From NCBI GenBank assembly GCA_003116995.1, contig BDSL01000079.1, positions 310,001-374,000 on the forward strand: a stretch of DNA of 64,000 nucleotides, given 5' to 3'. Position numbers and translations under genes: made by a program. Source of the DNA: Yamagishiella unicocca (lineage: Eukaryota; Chlorophyta; Chlorophyceae; Chlamydomonadales; Volvocaceae). How positions within the stretch are numbered: the stretch's first letter is position 1; every line of letters starts with the position of its first letter. Below the pieces are notes generated by a model. That model was not told the DNA's origin, did no database searches, and was given only the letters and a program-made list of their open reading frames with translations. Shown here piece by piece: positions 46,247 through 59,351 of this stretch.

Positions 46247-49200
46247 CAGGTCCTCCTCCTCATCCCTGGCGCCGACAGCATGCCTGCGAGGAAGCCGAGT
46301 GCGTGTATCTAAGACAGGATTCCTAAAACCTTCAGAGCACCCAGCCCGGGGGCGCTACATCTTCCAAATCGATAGTACAGATCGACATGCATTCAGCACG
46401 TATTGTATGCGGCAAACATGAGATTGCCTTCCGTGTGGGATGGCGCGCGGGTGCACTATGAATGGCATCTGCACGGAAGGCCGGCCACCGCCGAACTGTA
46501 ATCGAAGCGAAATAACACCACAGAAACAGCGGTGGTAATATCCAAGTGGTGATAATCTCAATGAAACCCACTGCTCAGGTGCTCCCTCGTTTAGGTTAGA
46601 GGCCGGGAACATGCGAGAGCCTACCGTTTGCGCAGCCGCTCTGTCGCCTCGGCAGCGGATGAAGTTTCCGAGAACCCGGAACGCATGGAACCTGCATCTG
46701 ATGCAGCCATCCTTGCGGCTGCTCTATAGACGGCTGCAGGCCCTGGGCCGGTGTAAAAAGCCTGGCGCTACTATCCCACCTCCCAGCCTTAATTGCTGCC
46801 CTACCGCGACCCAGCTCATATGTAAATATTGTATAGATATGAATGGCTGGTTGCCTCCTTTCCTAGTACGTGGTACCCGAATGTCACCAACGGCCAGGTC
46901 ACCGGGTGTTAGTGTTGGCAAAATGCTTGGCGTTATGTTAGGCGTCAGCTCTCCAAGCCTAGAAGAGTATACAATTAATGCTTGCTGGGTAAGTTACGAC
47001 TCAGCGGTCCAGGTGAAGGGGGCGCCGTGGCCCGAACCGTACGGACGTTGGGCTGCGGTCGCTCCTTAAAAGCTGCAGCCATGTTCGCGAGAACGCAGAG
47101 AACACGTTTATAATGTAAAAATATGTCCTTGGCTCAACCGGAAACCTGCCAATGATCGACTTTTCAGTCTGACTGGATACCGCCGTACGCCGGGAAGCGC
47201 CGCATGCGCTTGTAACAGCTCGTACCAGTCAAATGGGGACTTATCTACTGCACATTTTGATGCAATAAAACCGCATCAAAGTCACCAAAGCTTCGCTGGA
47301 TATCAGTGGAAGGCCTGCGAATGAGGGTGGGAACAACTGTTCGTGCAACGCTGGCCCCACGAGATCGGTTCCATGAGATCGGTTCCGTGTAATGAATGGT
47401 ACAGACAACTTTTATATAGATATGACCATATATGCACAGCAGGGTCACCCGTCCCGCCGCTCCCGCCGCCTGTAAACCTCTGATTCCGACGCTTACGAAC
47501 CCAACTTACCCTACCCCTGTGTACCGGACAGTACGAGTTTCTCCGATTTTAGGTAATTCTCAAGGCTTTCCAATATTTAGCTGCGGCAGGATGATGCTTC
47601 GCTGGCCGTCGTGTGACATGATGTGAAACAGGTACGACCAGATGAACCTCGATGAACCAAACCACCAGTTTCTCAAGGGTGCCGAGCGAGGTACCTTGCG
47701 ACGAAGGGCAGCAACGTGTAGGAGCTCCTGAAGCCTCAATGAGCATTGATCCCATATTATCGACCTTGCTTACGACATGCCATCCTGCGGATTAGCTGCC
47801 TGTCACTGGGCTGCCGGAAACACGCGGCGCGGACATGACGAGCTCGCGACGGCAGTCCCAGCATCTCCTGCCCGCAGCGCAGCGATCTGCCAGGTCGGTC
47901 GAGGGCAATGCTCGGCCCTGTGCCATGCGCATGGCTCCTAATCGCTGGACAGGGGCAGACGTAGTCCTCTCCCCTTCCCTCGCGCTCCCCTCTTCTTACA
48001 AATATATTCTACGTGGAACTGGCGAAACGTCGTAAGCAAGGCAGATAGCATGGTCACAAGCACAGGGTGGCTTCCCGATTGCCCTGCGTTGTAAAGCAAC
48101 CCCTGCAAGGGCTGAGAAGAACATAGGGATACAAATTTTAAAGTGTACTGCGTAAGGGGGAGGGCTAGGCCCGGAGGGGTGTATGTTTTTTATGTTATGC
48201 CATGGCAGGGCGCACATCCGTGGAGTTGCTACAGGCGTCCTTGGACTGTGCAATGAGCTGGGAGCCGCAGGCAGTCGGTGTGCCCCAGTGCTGACAAGGT
48301 ATGGTAGCCTGGGCACCGCAGGAAGGTTGGATTTCAAATCATCATTTTGCTACGTACAAGACAGACGGCTTCTACCGAGGCTGAGGTGAACGCAGGCGCA
48401 GATGTGCAGGCATGGAGCGGAGTAGGGGTATGATACCGGTCCGCTTCTGTCAGCTGTGGCAGGTGTGTTATTGACACTTGACAGTTTCGCGGTTCCCTGT
48501 AGTCGATGTACTTCGGAGCCGTAAGAAAAACAAGCAGCATATGGGCGTTGTGCGTGCACGTGGCAGCGTCCTGCAGCAGTAGCCCACGGGCCCCTATTGG
48601 CCGGCGGGCCGGCCATCCTGGCGCCCTCTGGCGGCATCTGGCGCGTTCACGGATACTCTGTTTTCTACACTCCAATTAGGGCATACAGCACCTGACAGCA
48701 CAGAGATTTGCTTGGGGCTCGGATAGCTATACTCGGTACCCGTCACCGGCTGCTCGTGCACGTAAACCTGCTTTCGAACACTTGTAGTATCTGTGCTGGC
48801 TTCGGCGACCGTGCAACCCAAGCATGCCAAGCAGGCTCTACCCTGGTCAGTTCTGTAGCGTTCTGTCCCGCTGTGTAAGGGGGGTGTATACGCAGACGTG
48901 CCCTGACACCCGGAGCGCAAGGGGTGTGCAGCAGGGCCCAGGGCCATGGCAGCGGCCCCTAGGCAGGAAGCGGCACCCGCCCAGGGCGGGATCAGCTCGC
49001 ATGGTTCGTCAGGATGACGGCATCACTGCCGAGAGTGGCGCCCAAATCCTACCCCTCCCGCCTCCGCCTTCGTCTTATCCACAAAACAAGAAACGGAATT
49101 CTAGTCCAACCCAGCAACGTTACTGAACGCGCGGCCCTGCGCGACTGGAAACACAAGATTTGCCGTCGGTGCCATTCCTGTCAGTTCCTGTGGTGCCCCT

Positions 49201-49448
49201 GGACAATCCTGGACAATCCACAAAATGTATCGCGCAGTGGTAACCCTCCTTGATGCATGATTAGGTATCCGCCACCTGCACCTCACGCTTCAGGGCCTCG
49301 CAACGGATTGGCGGGATTGTCTCCCGGACCCCGCTGCACGACATACGGGTCGCCGTACACGGAATATTACCGCCAATTCGACGCACAACGAAGATATATT
49401 CGGCTAGACAATAATGCGGGACTTCGTTCGCTCGCATCACAGAGTTAC
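46247..49448. other. Divergent intergenic region
   Basis: This separates the 5' ends of the TmcB-like gene (-) and the phosphatase gene (+), so it should contain both promoters and 5' UTRs. It is less GC-rich than the genes. No ORF has a recognisable domain. An in-frame ATG at 49257 could extend the phosphatase by 64 residues, but that segment does not look conserved. Confidence 0.5.
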
Positions 49449-52400
49449 ATGATGCAACGCCAACTTCAGAGATTAGGAAGTAACAGGTCCGCAGGCGCGG
49501 ACCTGCTTTGTCCACGACAGTATTTTAAAGCTCGCACAGCGCAATGTTTGGTACGAATTCAATATCCTCACCTCACTATCGCAACGCAAAGAGCGCGACT
49601 CCAGGCATCATCGTCGAACACAGAGCTTCTGCAGACCCAATCTATGTCATTATGGACTGGCTCTGACGAATTCACTTGTCACAATGACCGCATTGATGCA
49701 GCGCCGCTGCCACTGCCCTCGATTACGGAGCCAGTCCGGGTGGTCATCGTTCGGCACGGCCAGAGCACCTGGAATGCCGAGGGCCGCATCCAGGGCAGCA
49801 CAGATCTCTCAGTTCTGTCAGATAAGGGCGTAAAGCAGGCGGAGAAGACACGCGACATGGTGGGGCGGGGACCGGGCCACTGAGCGACGGGCAGGGAAAC
49901 CACAAAGGGTAGCCACTTGTTCGCTTGGTCGTGACCCATTACAGCCTGGGTCAATCGGTGGCGGGTTTGCGCATTAACGAAGACGGGAAAGCAACGAGGA
50001 GGCATTTGTTCTTGCTACAGCCATCCCCCCAGTCACGTCGTGCTGCGCCTGATCCCCAAAGGTGGCGCGAGACAATAGGGGTTGCGAGGAAACCCGGACA
50101 ACAGGGATGGAGCGCAGGCCCCTAGAGCCGTGGCAGTGGCCCCGGGCCGAAAGGGCAAGGGGACCTCCTGCGGGGCCCCCAACACCCAGCAAGGCAGGCA
50201 CGGCTAAGCTGCCTGGCTGTCGCCAGTGAAAGGCAGGGCCAGCATCCTCCTCCCCGTGGCTCCGACCACAGGCCAACATGGACCTGGGCGCCCTACCCTC
50301 TCCGTCCCCTTCCCCCTGCCTTTCCCGCGGCCCTGCAGCTGTCCTCGACACGCTTCTCCCAGGTGTTCCAGAGCCCCCTCACACGGGCCCGCCAGACCGC
50401 GGACGTGGTGCTGCAGGCAGGTGGCTCGCTGGGGTGGTGGCCGTTGAGTGGGGCGAGCGCGCTCACTGTTCGAGGGTGCCACAGCGGGGCCGCTTCTGGA
50501 GCGGTTGGTGGTGGCAGGGGTGAGGTCATCTGGCGGGTCCCCCCTGGTGGCTGCTCCCATCCTCTGCTGCCTCCCGCTCTGTATGCGGGTAACATGACGC
50601 CCCCAGCATTCCGATTGACACCCTCGCTATGCCCTTCCTCTTCTGCCGCGCCACCTACCAACTCCACCGACCACACCTGTACGCCATGCTGCGGAGGCAG
50701 GGACAGCCAGCCCCTGAGGCCCCTGAGGCCAGGGCCAGAGCCGCACCTGCGCGGCTGACACTGCCTGCCCTTCGGGAGATCGACTTGTACCATTTCCAGG
50801 TGGGGGCTGGGGGCTCGGGGCTGAAGGCTGGGGGCCCCGCGGTGATGGGGTGGACGGGGTGAGCGAGCGGATCTGCGAGCCTGGGCGGTCCACCACCTGG
50901 TAGAGGGACAGCTGGACTGGCCTGGTGCGGGTGGTGGACTGGCCTGATGCGGGTGGTGGACTGGCCTGGTGCGGGTGGTGGACTGGCCTGGTGCGGGTGG
51001 TGGACTGGCCTGGTGCGGGTGGTGCCCCTCCAGCCCAGCTGGCACCACATCCTGGAAGGCAGTCCCGGGCTGTCTGGTGGCCTGGCTGAGCCGTATGGCC
51101 GGTTTGCTGAACCACGCCACCCACTATTACCCACACCTTTTGTCGGTCCGAGGAGTTAGTCCTACACTTTGCTCCCCTCCGGGGGTACCTCGTTCCTAAT
51201 CCGCACAGGGGCTGCTGAAGCACGAGGGCAAGGCACTGTACGGTGAACAGTACAAGGAGTGGCACCGGGCGCCACACTTGTTTGTTCTGGATGGCCACGC
51301 GCCAGTCCGGTGGGTTTTTGTACGGCGTGGCTGTGTACGACGGTGGATGGAGCTGGCTTCCTGTTGATTTGCAGAGGGGAGGGGGGTTTCAGGAGTGGCA
51401 ATCAAGGCATGAGTGTGCCGCCACCACCACCACCATAACTGCCACCATAACCGCCGTTATCATCACCTTCCCGCCTCAGCATATACCCCTTTCACCTGAG
51501 CCTGGATCCCTAAACTGACCCCAAGCGCAGTGAGTTGTGGTATCGCGGCTCGCTGGCCTGGCAGAGCTTGCTGGCAGAGCCTCAGCCGCCCGCCGAGGGG
51601 CAGTCGCCTGCCAACGCTGGCGCCGACCCACGGGTCATCCTTGTGGTGGCGCACAACGCCATCAACCAGGCCCTCGTGGCCACTGCACTTGGCATCCCGC
51701 CGCCGTACTTCCGGTACGACACAAGGCCACGTGGGATCTGCAGCAGGCGGCAGGCGGGGTGTGCTGGTGGGGGATACGGGGGGCAGAGTGCCTGCACCTG
51801 GGTCCATAGACCTGGGACAGAAGTCCGTCCCCAGGATGGCTTATCGCCGAACCCTTATCTTCTTGCCGCCGCCTTCACGAGCAGCCCCTGATGCCTGCAT
51901 CTCTCCCCCTTACCACCACTGCCCCTGGGGCTGCCTCAGCCGCCTGCCCCAGAACAACGCGGCGCTGAGCGTCTTCGACCTGCAGCCGGGCACCCTCCAG
52001 CAGCCCGCCCCACGAGTCACCCTGTCTTGCCTCAACCAGGTGGGATATCGGCTGGTGATTTGGGAGACTGGGAGTCCGGTGCAGCTCCTCCGTGGACGGT
52101 CCGAGGGGTTCCCAGTCCCACCGCCCCACCCCAGAGTGCGTGTCTGCCCTCCCCTCCACACATCTCCGCCCCCTCGGCTGTCCCGTGGGGCCCGCTCACG
52201 GACCTCCCCAAAACGTGTGTCCCAAATGTTTCCTAATCGGTGCCGACCCGCGGATTTCCTCTCATACCCCCCCTCCCCTCCGCCCTGTCCCCCCCTGCAC
52301 ACCCCCGAAGTCCCCGGACAACCCTTTCAAGAACCCCGACAAGGTGGTGTCGAATGTGGTGCTCCTCACTCCACCACGCTTAGAGGACCCCAACAATCTG

Positions 52401-53076
52401 GAGGCGGAGCTGCGGTCGCTGGCACACGTGCTGAGCAAGCTGCGGGTGGGTGGGCGGCCGGGCAAGGGGCCAGACAGCGCTTTCCTCTCTCACACACTTC
52501 ACTAAAAAAAAGCACGTCGCCGTGCTCAGCAATCCCCTCGCCATCAATCACCCATCCCAACGCCGCCTCACCATCCACCGCCCTGCCCTTCAGGTGACCC
52601 ACGTGCTGGCGGCCCCGTCAGTAAGTGCAGACACAGTGAGGGTGCTGCTGGAGGGGCAGGAGCCGCTGGAGCCGGCCCCCTCGTCCTCAGCTGCGGAGGA
52701 GCAGCAGTGGCCGCCATCAGAGGGCCAGGAGCCCCGGCAGCAGCAGCAGCTGGGTGGCGCAGTGATGGAGTCGTTGCAAGGAGCCGGAGCCACTGAGCCG
52801 GCGGCGGTGTGGGAGCGCGCCGTCGCACTGGCGGCGGCGCCGCCGCCAGGTGACAGCCGTCAGCTGTACGGCAATGTGCTGGTGGTACTGGACGAGCATC
52901 ATCATGTGGGGATGTTGTGGGTGGCGCTGGGGCTGTCGGCGCCCAAGGGCGGGCCGCAGCTTCGGGTGTCACCTGGGGGGCTGTCCGTGATTGAGTTTGC
53001 AGCAGACCCACGGGTCACTCCCGCGACGGTGCGCTGCATCAACAACACGGCGCACCTGGCAGGCGGCAGCGCGTGA
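49449..53076 (+). CDS. Two-domain histidine phosphatase, CA1Pase-like, plastid
   Basis: A phosphoglycerate-mutase-family phosphatase most like plant probable 2-carboxy-D-arabinitol-1-phosphatase, which removes phosphate from the Rubisco inhibitor CA1P in the stroma. Eight exons give 566 residues: 49449-49859, 50339-50433, 50607-50799, 51209-51309, 51531-51713, 51940-52039, 52311-52445 and 52594-53076. The first domain has the catalytic VRHGQSTWNAEGRIQGSTDL, then SPLTRARQTADVVL, LREIDLYHFQGLLKHEGKAL and the second catalytic His in VVAHNAINQAL. The second domain starts VVSNVVLLTPP, where the RHG motif is absent. Residues before the first domain are rich in Arg, Gln and Ser and fit a transit peptide. 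The end of exon 2 was chosen by phase. The exact substrate is inferred from similarity. Confidence 0.85.
50913..51022 (+). repeat. 22-bp minisatellite, 5 copies
   Basis: Five head-to-tail copies of a unit beginning TGGACTGGCCTGGTGCGGGT, with a single G-to-A change in the second. They lie in the phosphatase intron 50800-51208. Confidence 0.95.
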
Positions 53077-54225
53077 GCTGGGACCCGGTGGTGCGGTCAG
53101 CCGCACCTGGGTAGTGATCCGTTCGATTTCAAGGTATGCAGTGTTGGGCCCTTCCCTCCGGGGCCCGGTGGAGGGCACAGGCCCGCTAGTGAAGTAGATG
53201 AAGCATCCTGCGGCATGTGTCCTACGCTTGACGATCCTCGTCTGACGAGCTGCTGCCGGACCCGATCTGTGGGTGCTGCTGTGACCTCTTGGGTGTAACG
53301 ATACGCGGGTTGGAGAGGCGGGGTATTGCCACGAGGCTTTGTGCGGCGGTGGTGGTGATTGGGAAGCGGGGGGTTGGAGTGGCGGCGGCCATGGGTGGGA
53401 GGGCTGTAGGGCCTGGGGTATAGGGCTCCACGGGTGCGGAGTGAACTTGTGGATGCGCGACGTAGAGCAAAGTATGTGAGCTAAGGAGCGGCCAACAAGG
53501 GCGTACCTAGTGCTTGAGAAGCGCGGATTTCCTCCCAACGCACACGACCTGGTACCCACCTGTACCCAAGAGCGGGGCTACCAGAGCTGGGTCACATGAA
53601 GCAGTGCGTGAACTGGGCACAGGAGCTGCAGGGCAGCTGCAGAATATGGACAATTGTCGCGCCCGGTCTGGCACACGCGACCCCAAAAACGAAGCCTCAT
53701 GCCAACGTCCAACTGTGACGCTCAGAGGACATGTAACACGACTATTGAATATGGCATATGATGACCACTACAGCATGGAGATCTGGAATGCAGGCACTTC
53801 AACCACAGTGCTTGGGTTCCGCATTCACGACCCGTCGCAAGTTTCACACAAGCCTTCAAGATGAGTTGCTCGCTCAAGCTTCAACCCGATCAGTTTGTTT
53901 TTCTTTAAGCGGTGCACGCGGGCCTCGACCTCCATTCCAGCTCTCGGACGAAAGGCGGTTGTGCCTTGTCAGCATGGCACGGCGGTTGCCTGCTCCGGTA
54001 CAGGCAGCCCCTTGCGTTAGCAGCTGCCACGTCAAACAGTTCCTTACACAAATAATTTGTTTTATCTTTTTTGTCCAACGCTGGCCTAGTTGTGCCCAGA
54101 ACACGCGCGCCCGTGCCGCTTGCAACGTTTCCTGTTGAATTTGGCAATTACCTTGGTCCCTCCAAACCCTCTGGACACAAACGTTTCCTCCAAAAGAGGA
54201 TTGAATAATCGTACGGTGTGCTGCC
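53077..54225. other. Intergenic region upstream of acyl-CoA oxidase
   Basis: This holds the phosphatase 3' UTR and the promoter and 5' UTR of the oxidase gene. The last 200 bp before the oxidase ATG are relatively A/T-rich. No further gene is supported. Confidence 0.5.
53294..53298 (+). terminator. Candidate TGTAA polyadenylation signal, phosphatase gene
   Basis: TGTAA is the common poly(A) signal of volvocine nuclear genes. This one lies 218 nt after the stop codon, a plausible 3' UTR length. It rests on a five-base match only. Confidence 0.35.
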
Positions 54226-57200
54226 ATGGCTGCTGACAGCAAAGTCGGCGCGCAGCAATGGGGCCCCAGCCCAGAACCGCAGCTTTCGATGGCGCCATGC
54301 TCAGCGACGCCCCCAGCGCGTCCTAGATCTGCAGCGAAGATGTTGCCGCGGTTCGACCCCGGCGTTATGGAGACATACCTTGACGACATGCGCGAAATGA
54401 AGACCCGCGTCCACGAAGTGTTCCGGCAACACCCCGACCTGCTTCCAAACGTCGAAGAGGGTCTTTCTAAAGGTGAGCTCCCCGCATCCTGATGATCGCG
54501 TCCACAGAACGCAAGGCCACCCGGCGCCCCCGTCGTTGGCAAGTCGGCTTCCGGCAGTCCACGTCAGCTGCTGGCCATTCGCCGACCAGCATCCTGCCAC
54601 AACGCCGCCCTTTAATCAATACCAGCCTTGACACCATAAAGAAGAAGCCCCTCGGCCCCCTGCGCCCGGCCACTTCCTCAACTTCCCCCCTACCCCGCCC
54701 CAACACCCGCCGCACTGCTCTGCAGAGGAACACCGCTCCCTTGTTCGCCGCTCCCTCATAGTTCTTCTGCAGGTGGGTGGTGTGTTGGGTGGTGTGGGGG
54801 AAGGCGCTTGGGCGGTTAGGTAATTGATCTATGCGCCTGGGGGGGAGGGGAATGACCGCCCTGCCCGCCTGTCCTCTTCTGCGGTTGCGTCGCCATACTC
54901 CCGCTGCCCCTCTTTACCCCTCTTTACCCCTCTTTACCCCTCTCCCGCCTCTGCCCGCAGGCCGGCTACAGCCCCCTGGACATGTTGGCCCGAGACCCCC
55001 GCAAATACTTTTACCTTGGGGAGTGCCTCTCCATGGTGGACCTGTCGCTCATGGTGGGCAGCAAGGGGGGAGGGGGGGAGAAGGAGGGGAGTTACATAAA
55101 ATAACCGATAACTCGACTTGGCAATTGCAGGAGGGGAGGGGTGGCATAAAAACCGGTTACAGACATGGGCAGGATAGGAGGGGGGGCCGGTGAGCTGTCA
55201 GCCTCCGCTGCACTGCCCTGGTGGAGAGCGAAATGGGTGATTGAAAGGGCTCCGGAAGCAGTGGGATGATAACCCGGGGCTGCTCCTTCCCTGCATCCCG
55301 CCCATCGCAGCCCCCACTTGCCCCTCCCCTCCCTGCCCTGTCCTCTGCAGGTCAAGAGCGGTGTGCAGTACAGCCTGTGGGGCGGCTCCGTGCTCAACCT
55401 GGGCAGCGAGGCGCACCGCCGCCGCTACTTCGACGACATTGCGCAGTTCAGGCTGCCGGGCTGCTTTGCGATGACGGAGCTGAAACACGGTGGGGGCGGC
55501 CGCCGAGGCAGGGAGGGAAGTGGGGCGACCTGCGAGGCGGCTAGGGGGGGACGCGCCGAGGGAGGGATGCGTCGAGGGAGGAGTAGCCAGCCCTGAGGAT
55601 ACGCGTGTCACTCGGTTTAGAGCGCCACACGGAGTACCTCTGTCGTACCGGGGCGGGCAGTGGCCTTAGGCTCGGGATTGCAGCGCGCGTTGGGTGTCGC
55701 CTCGACGTCCCAACCCCGACACCCCTCTCACACACCCCTCCCACCTCATTGCCCCCCCCCTGCAGGCAGCAACGTGGCCGCCCTGCAGACGGAGGCGGTG
55801 CTCGACGTGCTGAGCGACGAGTGGGTGGTCCACACTCCCGACGAGGGGGCCATCAAGTGGTGGATCGGGAACGCGGCGGAGGACGGGCGGGCGGCCACGG
55901 TGTTTGCCAGGTGCGTGGGGGCAGGAGAGGGGCCCAGGGTACTTATGAAGCCCTCTCAACCGTCATAAACCCTGAATTACTGACCGCCCCCCCGCCCACC
56001 ACCACCACCATCCGCACCCCACCACCTGCTTCAGGCTCAAGGTGCCCGACCCCAACGGTGGGCCCAAACTGGTGGACCACGGTACGTGCGGGCAAGGGGG
56101 CAGGAGGGGCGCAACACCCGGGCTTTGGGTCTGGGATCAGGATTGGATCCTACCGATGATGGGGCCGGATGTTGGCGCCTGGAGGGGACGCATACATCGC
56201 GACCCCAGCCCGCCCGCCCCCCCGCCCTGTTCCCTAAGTCCCCGCACCTCCCCTACCCCCTCTCGTACAGGCGTGCACGCCTTTGTTGTACCGTTGCGGG
56301 ACGAGAGCGGCAACATGCTGCCGGGTGTGGAGATCCGCGACTGCGGCTACAAGGTGGGGGCCGGGGCAGTGTCCCGGAGGGGAGCCGCAGACACCGGCAA
56401 GCCTGGCCTCCCCCGGATAGCGCTGCCCTCCCCTGCCCCTCCCAGCCTGGGCCCCCTCCCCCCAACATGCGTTCATGCTCTGCCCCCCTGCATGTTGCTC
56501 GTCCCACTTGCCGTCAGGTGGGCCTCAACGGTATTGACAACGGCGCCATTCGCTTCAGCCACGTGCGGGTCCCGCGCACCAACTTGTTGGACCGCTTTGC
56601 GAGTGTGGACAAGAGCGGCAGGTACAGCAGCCCGCTCAGCAGCCAGGCGAGGAGGTGAGGCACCTGGGGGGGGAGGGAGGCAAGGGGGGGGGGGGGCAGC
56701 GGAGGGGCCCGGCCTGGGGAGGCAGGAGGGGCGAAGGGCCGGGGTGCTGCCACCAGCCCTGACAGGTCTTTCGCCTTAAACCCTCGCACCCGTTCCTTAC
56801 TCTCCCCCCACCCCCTCCTCCCGGGACAGGTTCGCCGCCACCCTGGGCGAGCTGACGGGCGGCCGTGTGGGCCTTACGGCGGGGAGCGTGGGGGTCCTCA
56901 AGGTACGTCGCTGGGAGCTTGGGGGGTTGGGGCGGCAGGGGGAGGAGGAGGAGGAGGGGCTGCGGGAGGCGGGCAGGGGGGTGCCGTTGTGGTGTGGCCC
57001 CAGCGCAGCCCATCATGGGCATCTTGCACCTCCTTGGATCGACCCTCAACTCAACCCCCACCTTACCGGGTTTCGTCTCATCCCCCCTCCTCCCCCCCCC
57101 CCCCCAGGGCGCCGTCACCATCGCCGTCCGCTACGCCGCCCTCCGCCAGCAGTTCGGCCCCCCCGACTCCCCCGAGGTGGCCATCCTGGACTACCAGTCC

Positions 57201-59351
57201 ACGCAGATGCGGCTCATGCCGCTGCTGGCCACGTCGTACGGCCTGCACTTCGCTCGGGGGCTGCTGGTGGACAAGTATGTGGACATGAAGCGGACGAGGG
57301 ACCCCAAGCTGGTGGAGGAGGTGCACGCGCTGTCGGCGGGGCTCAAGGCCTACACCACGTCGTACACGCAGGCCGCGCTGTCCGTCTGCCGCGAGGCGTG
57401 CGGCGGTCACGGGTACGCCGCCGTGAACCGGCTGGGCGCCCTGAGGTCCGACCACGACATCTTCCAGACCTTCGAGGGAGACAACACGGTGCTGCTGCAG
57501 CAGGTGGGGGAGGTGGGAGGAAGACCCGTGGGGGGGTTACAATAAAACGACCGGTAACTCGACTTGGGAAATGTAGCGTGTGCATAGCCTTCGGAGACCT
57601 GGACGCGCGCGCATTGTACGGAAAAGGGGGAGGGAAGAGGAGAGGGGGGAGGCGAAGTGGGAGGAGGGGTGATTGGGAGGAGGGTGTGGGGGAGGCGGGG
57701 AGTTGGGGGGGGGAGGTACGGTATGCTCTCGGGACCGGCTCGCAGCCTGCAGTCGCGCAAGGAGCCGGGGACTGGGTCGTGGGCCTACTCCACTGGCTGC
57801 GGGCTGGTCAGTGGGGTGGCGCCGTCCGTCCAACCCGCCTCCCCCCCGCCCCCAGGTGTCCGCCATGTTGCTGAAGGAGTACCGGCAGCAGTTCTCCGGC
57901 GCCCCCCTCACCGCCACCTACCACTACCTGCGCGCCGCGCTGCTGGGTGCGCTGCCCAACAACCCGCTGGTGACGCACGACACGGAGCCACGACACCTGC
58001 GGGACCCCACCTTCCTGGCCAAGGCGCTGGAGTACAGGTACGGCAGGGCCCCTGGCTGGCGCCGCATGGCCCCCGTAGGCCCTCCCGCCTCGGTTTCCTA
58101 CCTCGGGTAACCGGGTTTTCTCCCCCTCATCCCCTCCCCCGACACATCTCGAAAAGTCTGTCTTAAACGGCTTTTCCGCGCATCCACGGGTCTTCCTTGA
58201 ACCCCTCCCCGCCCCCCGAGACACACCCCTGGGCACAGACCCGGTTACCGGCCTCTCCCACCCTTCCCGCCTTCCTCGAACCCGCACCCCCCCCCCGCCG
58301 CCTCAGGACCGCCCGCATGCTGTTCACTCTGAGCCTGCGGTTGCGCAAGCACGGCCCCCGCCTGGGCTCCTTCCACGCCTGGAACAAGTGCCTGGAGCAC
58401 GTGCTGGACCTCGCCAACGCGTACGTGGAGAGCGTCATCTACAAGTGAGCGGACAGTGGGGGGGCGGAGGGGAGGGGGCGGGGGAGCTGCCGCCGCCTGA
58501 CCTCCCCTGCCGTCGTCTTTTCTACTGCTGGCTGACATCCGCCCTGTCCTGCTCTCCGCCCCCCCCCACCCTCCCCCCTCCTCCCTCCCCCCCCCCTCCC
58601 TCCCCCTGCTGCCAGGACCTTCCTCCGCGCTGTTGCCGGCTGCGTGGACCCCGACTGCCGCCGCGCGCTCAAGGCCATGTCGGACATGTTCGCACTGCGG
58701 CTCATCGAGGGCGACATGATGTTCAGGTGCGGCAGCCAGCCAGGCAGGCAGGCAGCGGACTGCGGACTGCGGGCCTGACGACTTATCCACTTCTGACTGC
58801 TGCTGACCGCTGCGACCTCCCCCGCCCCCTCCTCCTGCCGGCTGCAGGAACGACGAGTACATTGCGCCCGCTAAGGCCAAGGCCATCAGCCGCCTCGTGG
58901 TGTCGCTGTGCGGGGAGCTGCGGGGGGTGGCGCTCAACCTGGTGAGAGATGCAGCAGGGGCTGCACGGGGGGGGAAGAACGGAGGGAGCGAGGCTGGTGC
59001 CTGCCTGGCACCTGCCTCCACCTACCACCGGGGCCCAGCTACAGCGGCCGCATCACCAGCTAGCTCGCCCGGGTCGAACCCACACACGCTGACACGCGCA
59101 CACGTCGTGGAGCCCCGCTTCCCCTCGCAAACCACCTTTCGGGCCCTCACCCCTCCCTCTCCAACCCGCCCCCACGTCGCGTAAACGAGCCTTCTTTGCA
59201 ACCCCGCTCCGACCCCCGTGTCCAGGTGGACGCCTTCGCCATCCCCGACCACATCCTGCGCGCCCCCATCGGCCTGGGCGGCAATGGAGGAGCGGGGCCG
59301 CAGCCGGATGCGTACCGGGAGTACCTGACGGCCGCGGGGTTCGAAGTGTGA
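54226..59351 (+). CDS. ACX: Acyl-CoA oxidase (peroxisomal beta-oxidation)
   Basis: Flavin enzyme that oxidises acyl-CoA to trans-2-enoyl-CoA and makes H2O2, the first step of peroxisomal fatty-acid beta-oxidation. Fifteen exons give 685 residues, normal for the family: 54226-54472, 54726-54772, 54961-55053, 55351-55489, 55766-55910, 56035-56081, 56271-56353, 56518-56654, 56830-56902, 57108-57503, 57856-58037, 58307-58444, 58616-58726, 58848-58941 and 59226-59351. Seen: [18 protein letters not shown] at the flavin site, [40 protein letters not shown] and [12 protein letters not shown] with the catalytic Glu, then LCGELR near the end. Closest in layout to plant ACX3/ACX2. The C-terminus (GFEV) is not a canonical PTS1, and I see no clear PTS2 in the first 45 residues. 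The start is the first ATG of exon 1. Confidence 0.93.
54909..54942 (+). repeat. 10-bp tandem repeat before acceptor
   Basis: Just over three copies of TTTACCCCTC form the polypyrimidine region directly upstream of the acceptor at 54960 in oxidase intron 2. Confidence 0.85.
55091..55160 (+). repeat. R2 dispersed repeat, copy 2
   Basis: GTTACATAAAATAACCGATA is followed by ACTCGACTTGGCAATTGCAG, then an inverted partial copy GCATAAAAACCGGTTAC. It lies in oxidase intron 55054-55350. Confidence 0.7.
57537..57577 (+). repeat. R2 dispersed repeat, copy 3
   Basis: TTACAATAAAACGACCGGTA is followed by ACTCGACTTGGGAAATGTAG. It lies in oxidase intron 57504-57855, preceded by an R1-like GGAAGACCCGTGG word. 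Confidence 0.7.
58139..58206 (-). repeat. R1 dispersed repeat copy (oxidase intron 11)
   Basis: GACACATCTCGAAAAGTCTG is followed by TCTTAAACGGCTTTTCCGCG and CATCCACGGGTCTTCCTTGA. It is collinear with the copies at 17407 and 19221 over about 65 bp. Confidence 0.7.

Noticed and set aside
46611..47069. 152-codon ORF upstream of the TmcB-like gene
   Set aside because: No family resemblance, no neighbouring exons in phase, and a position in the promoter-side gap.
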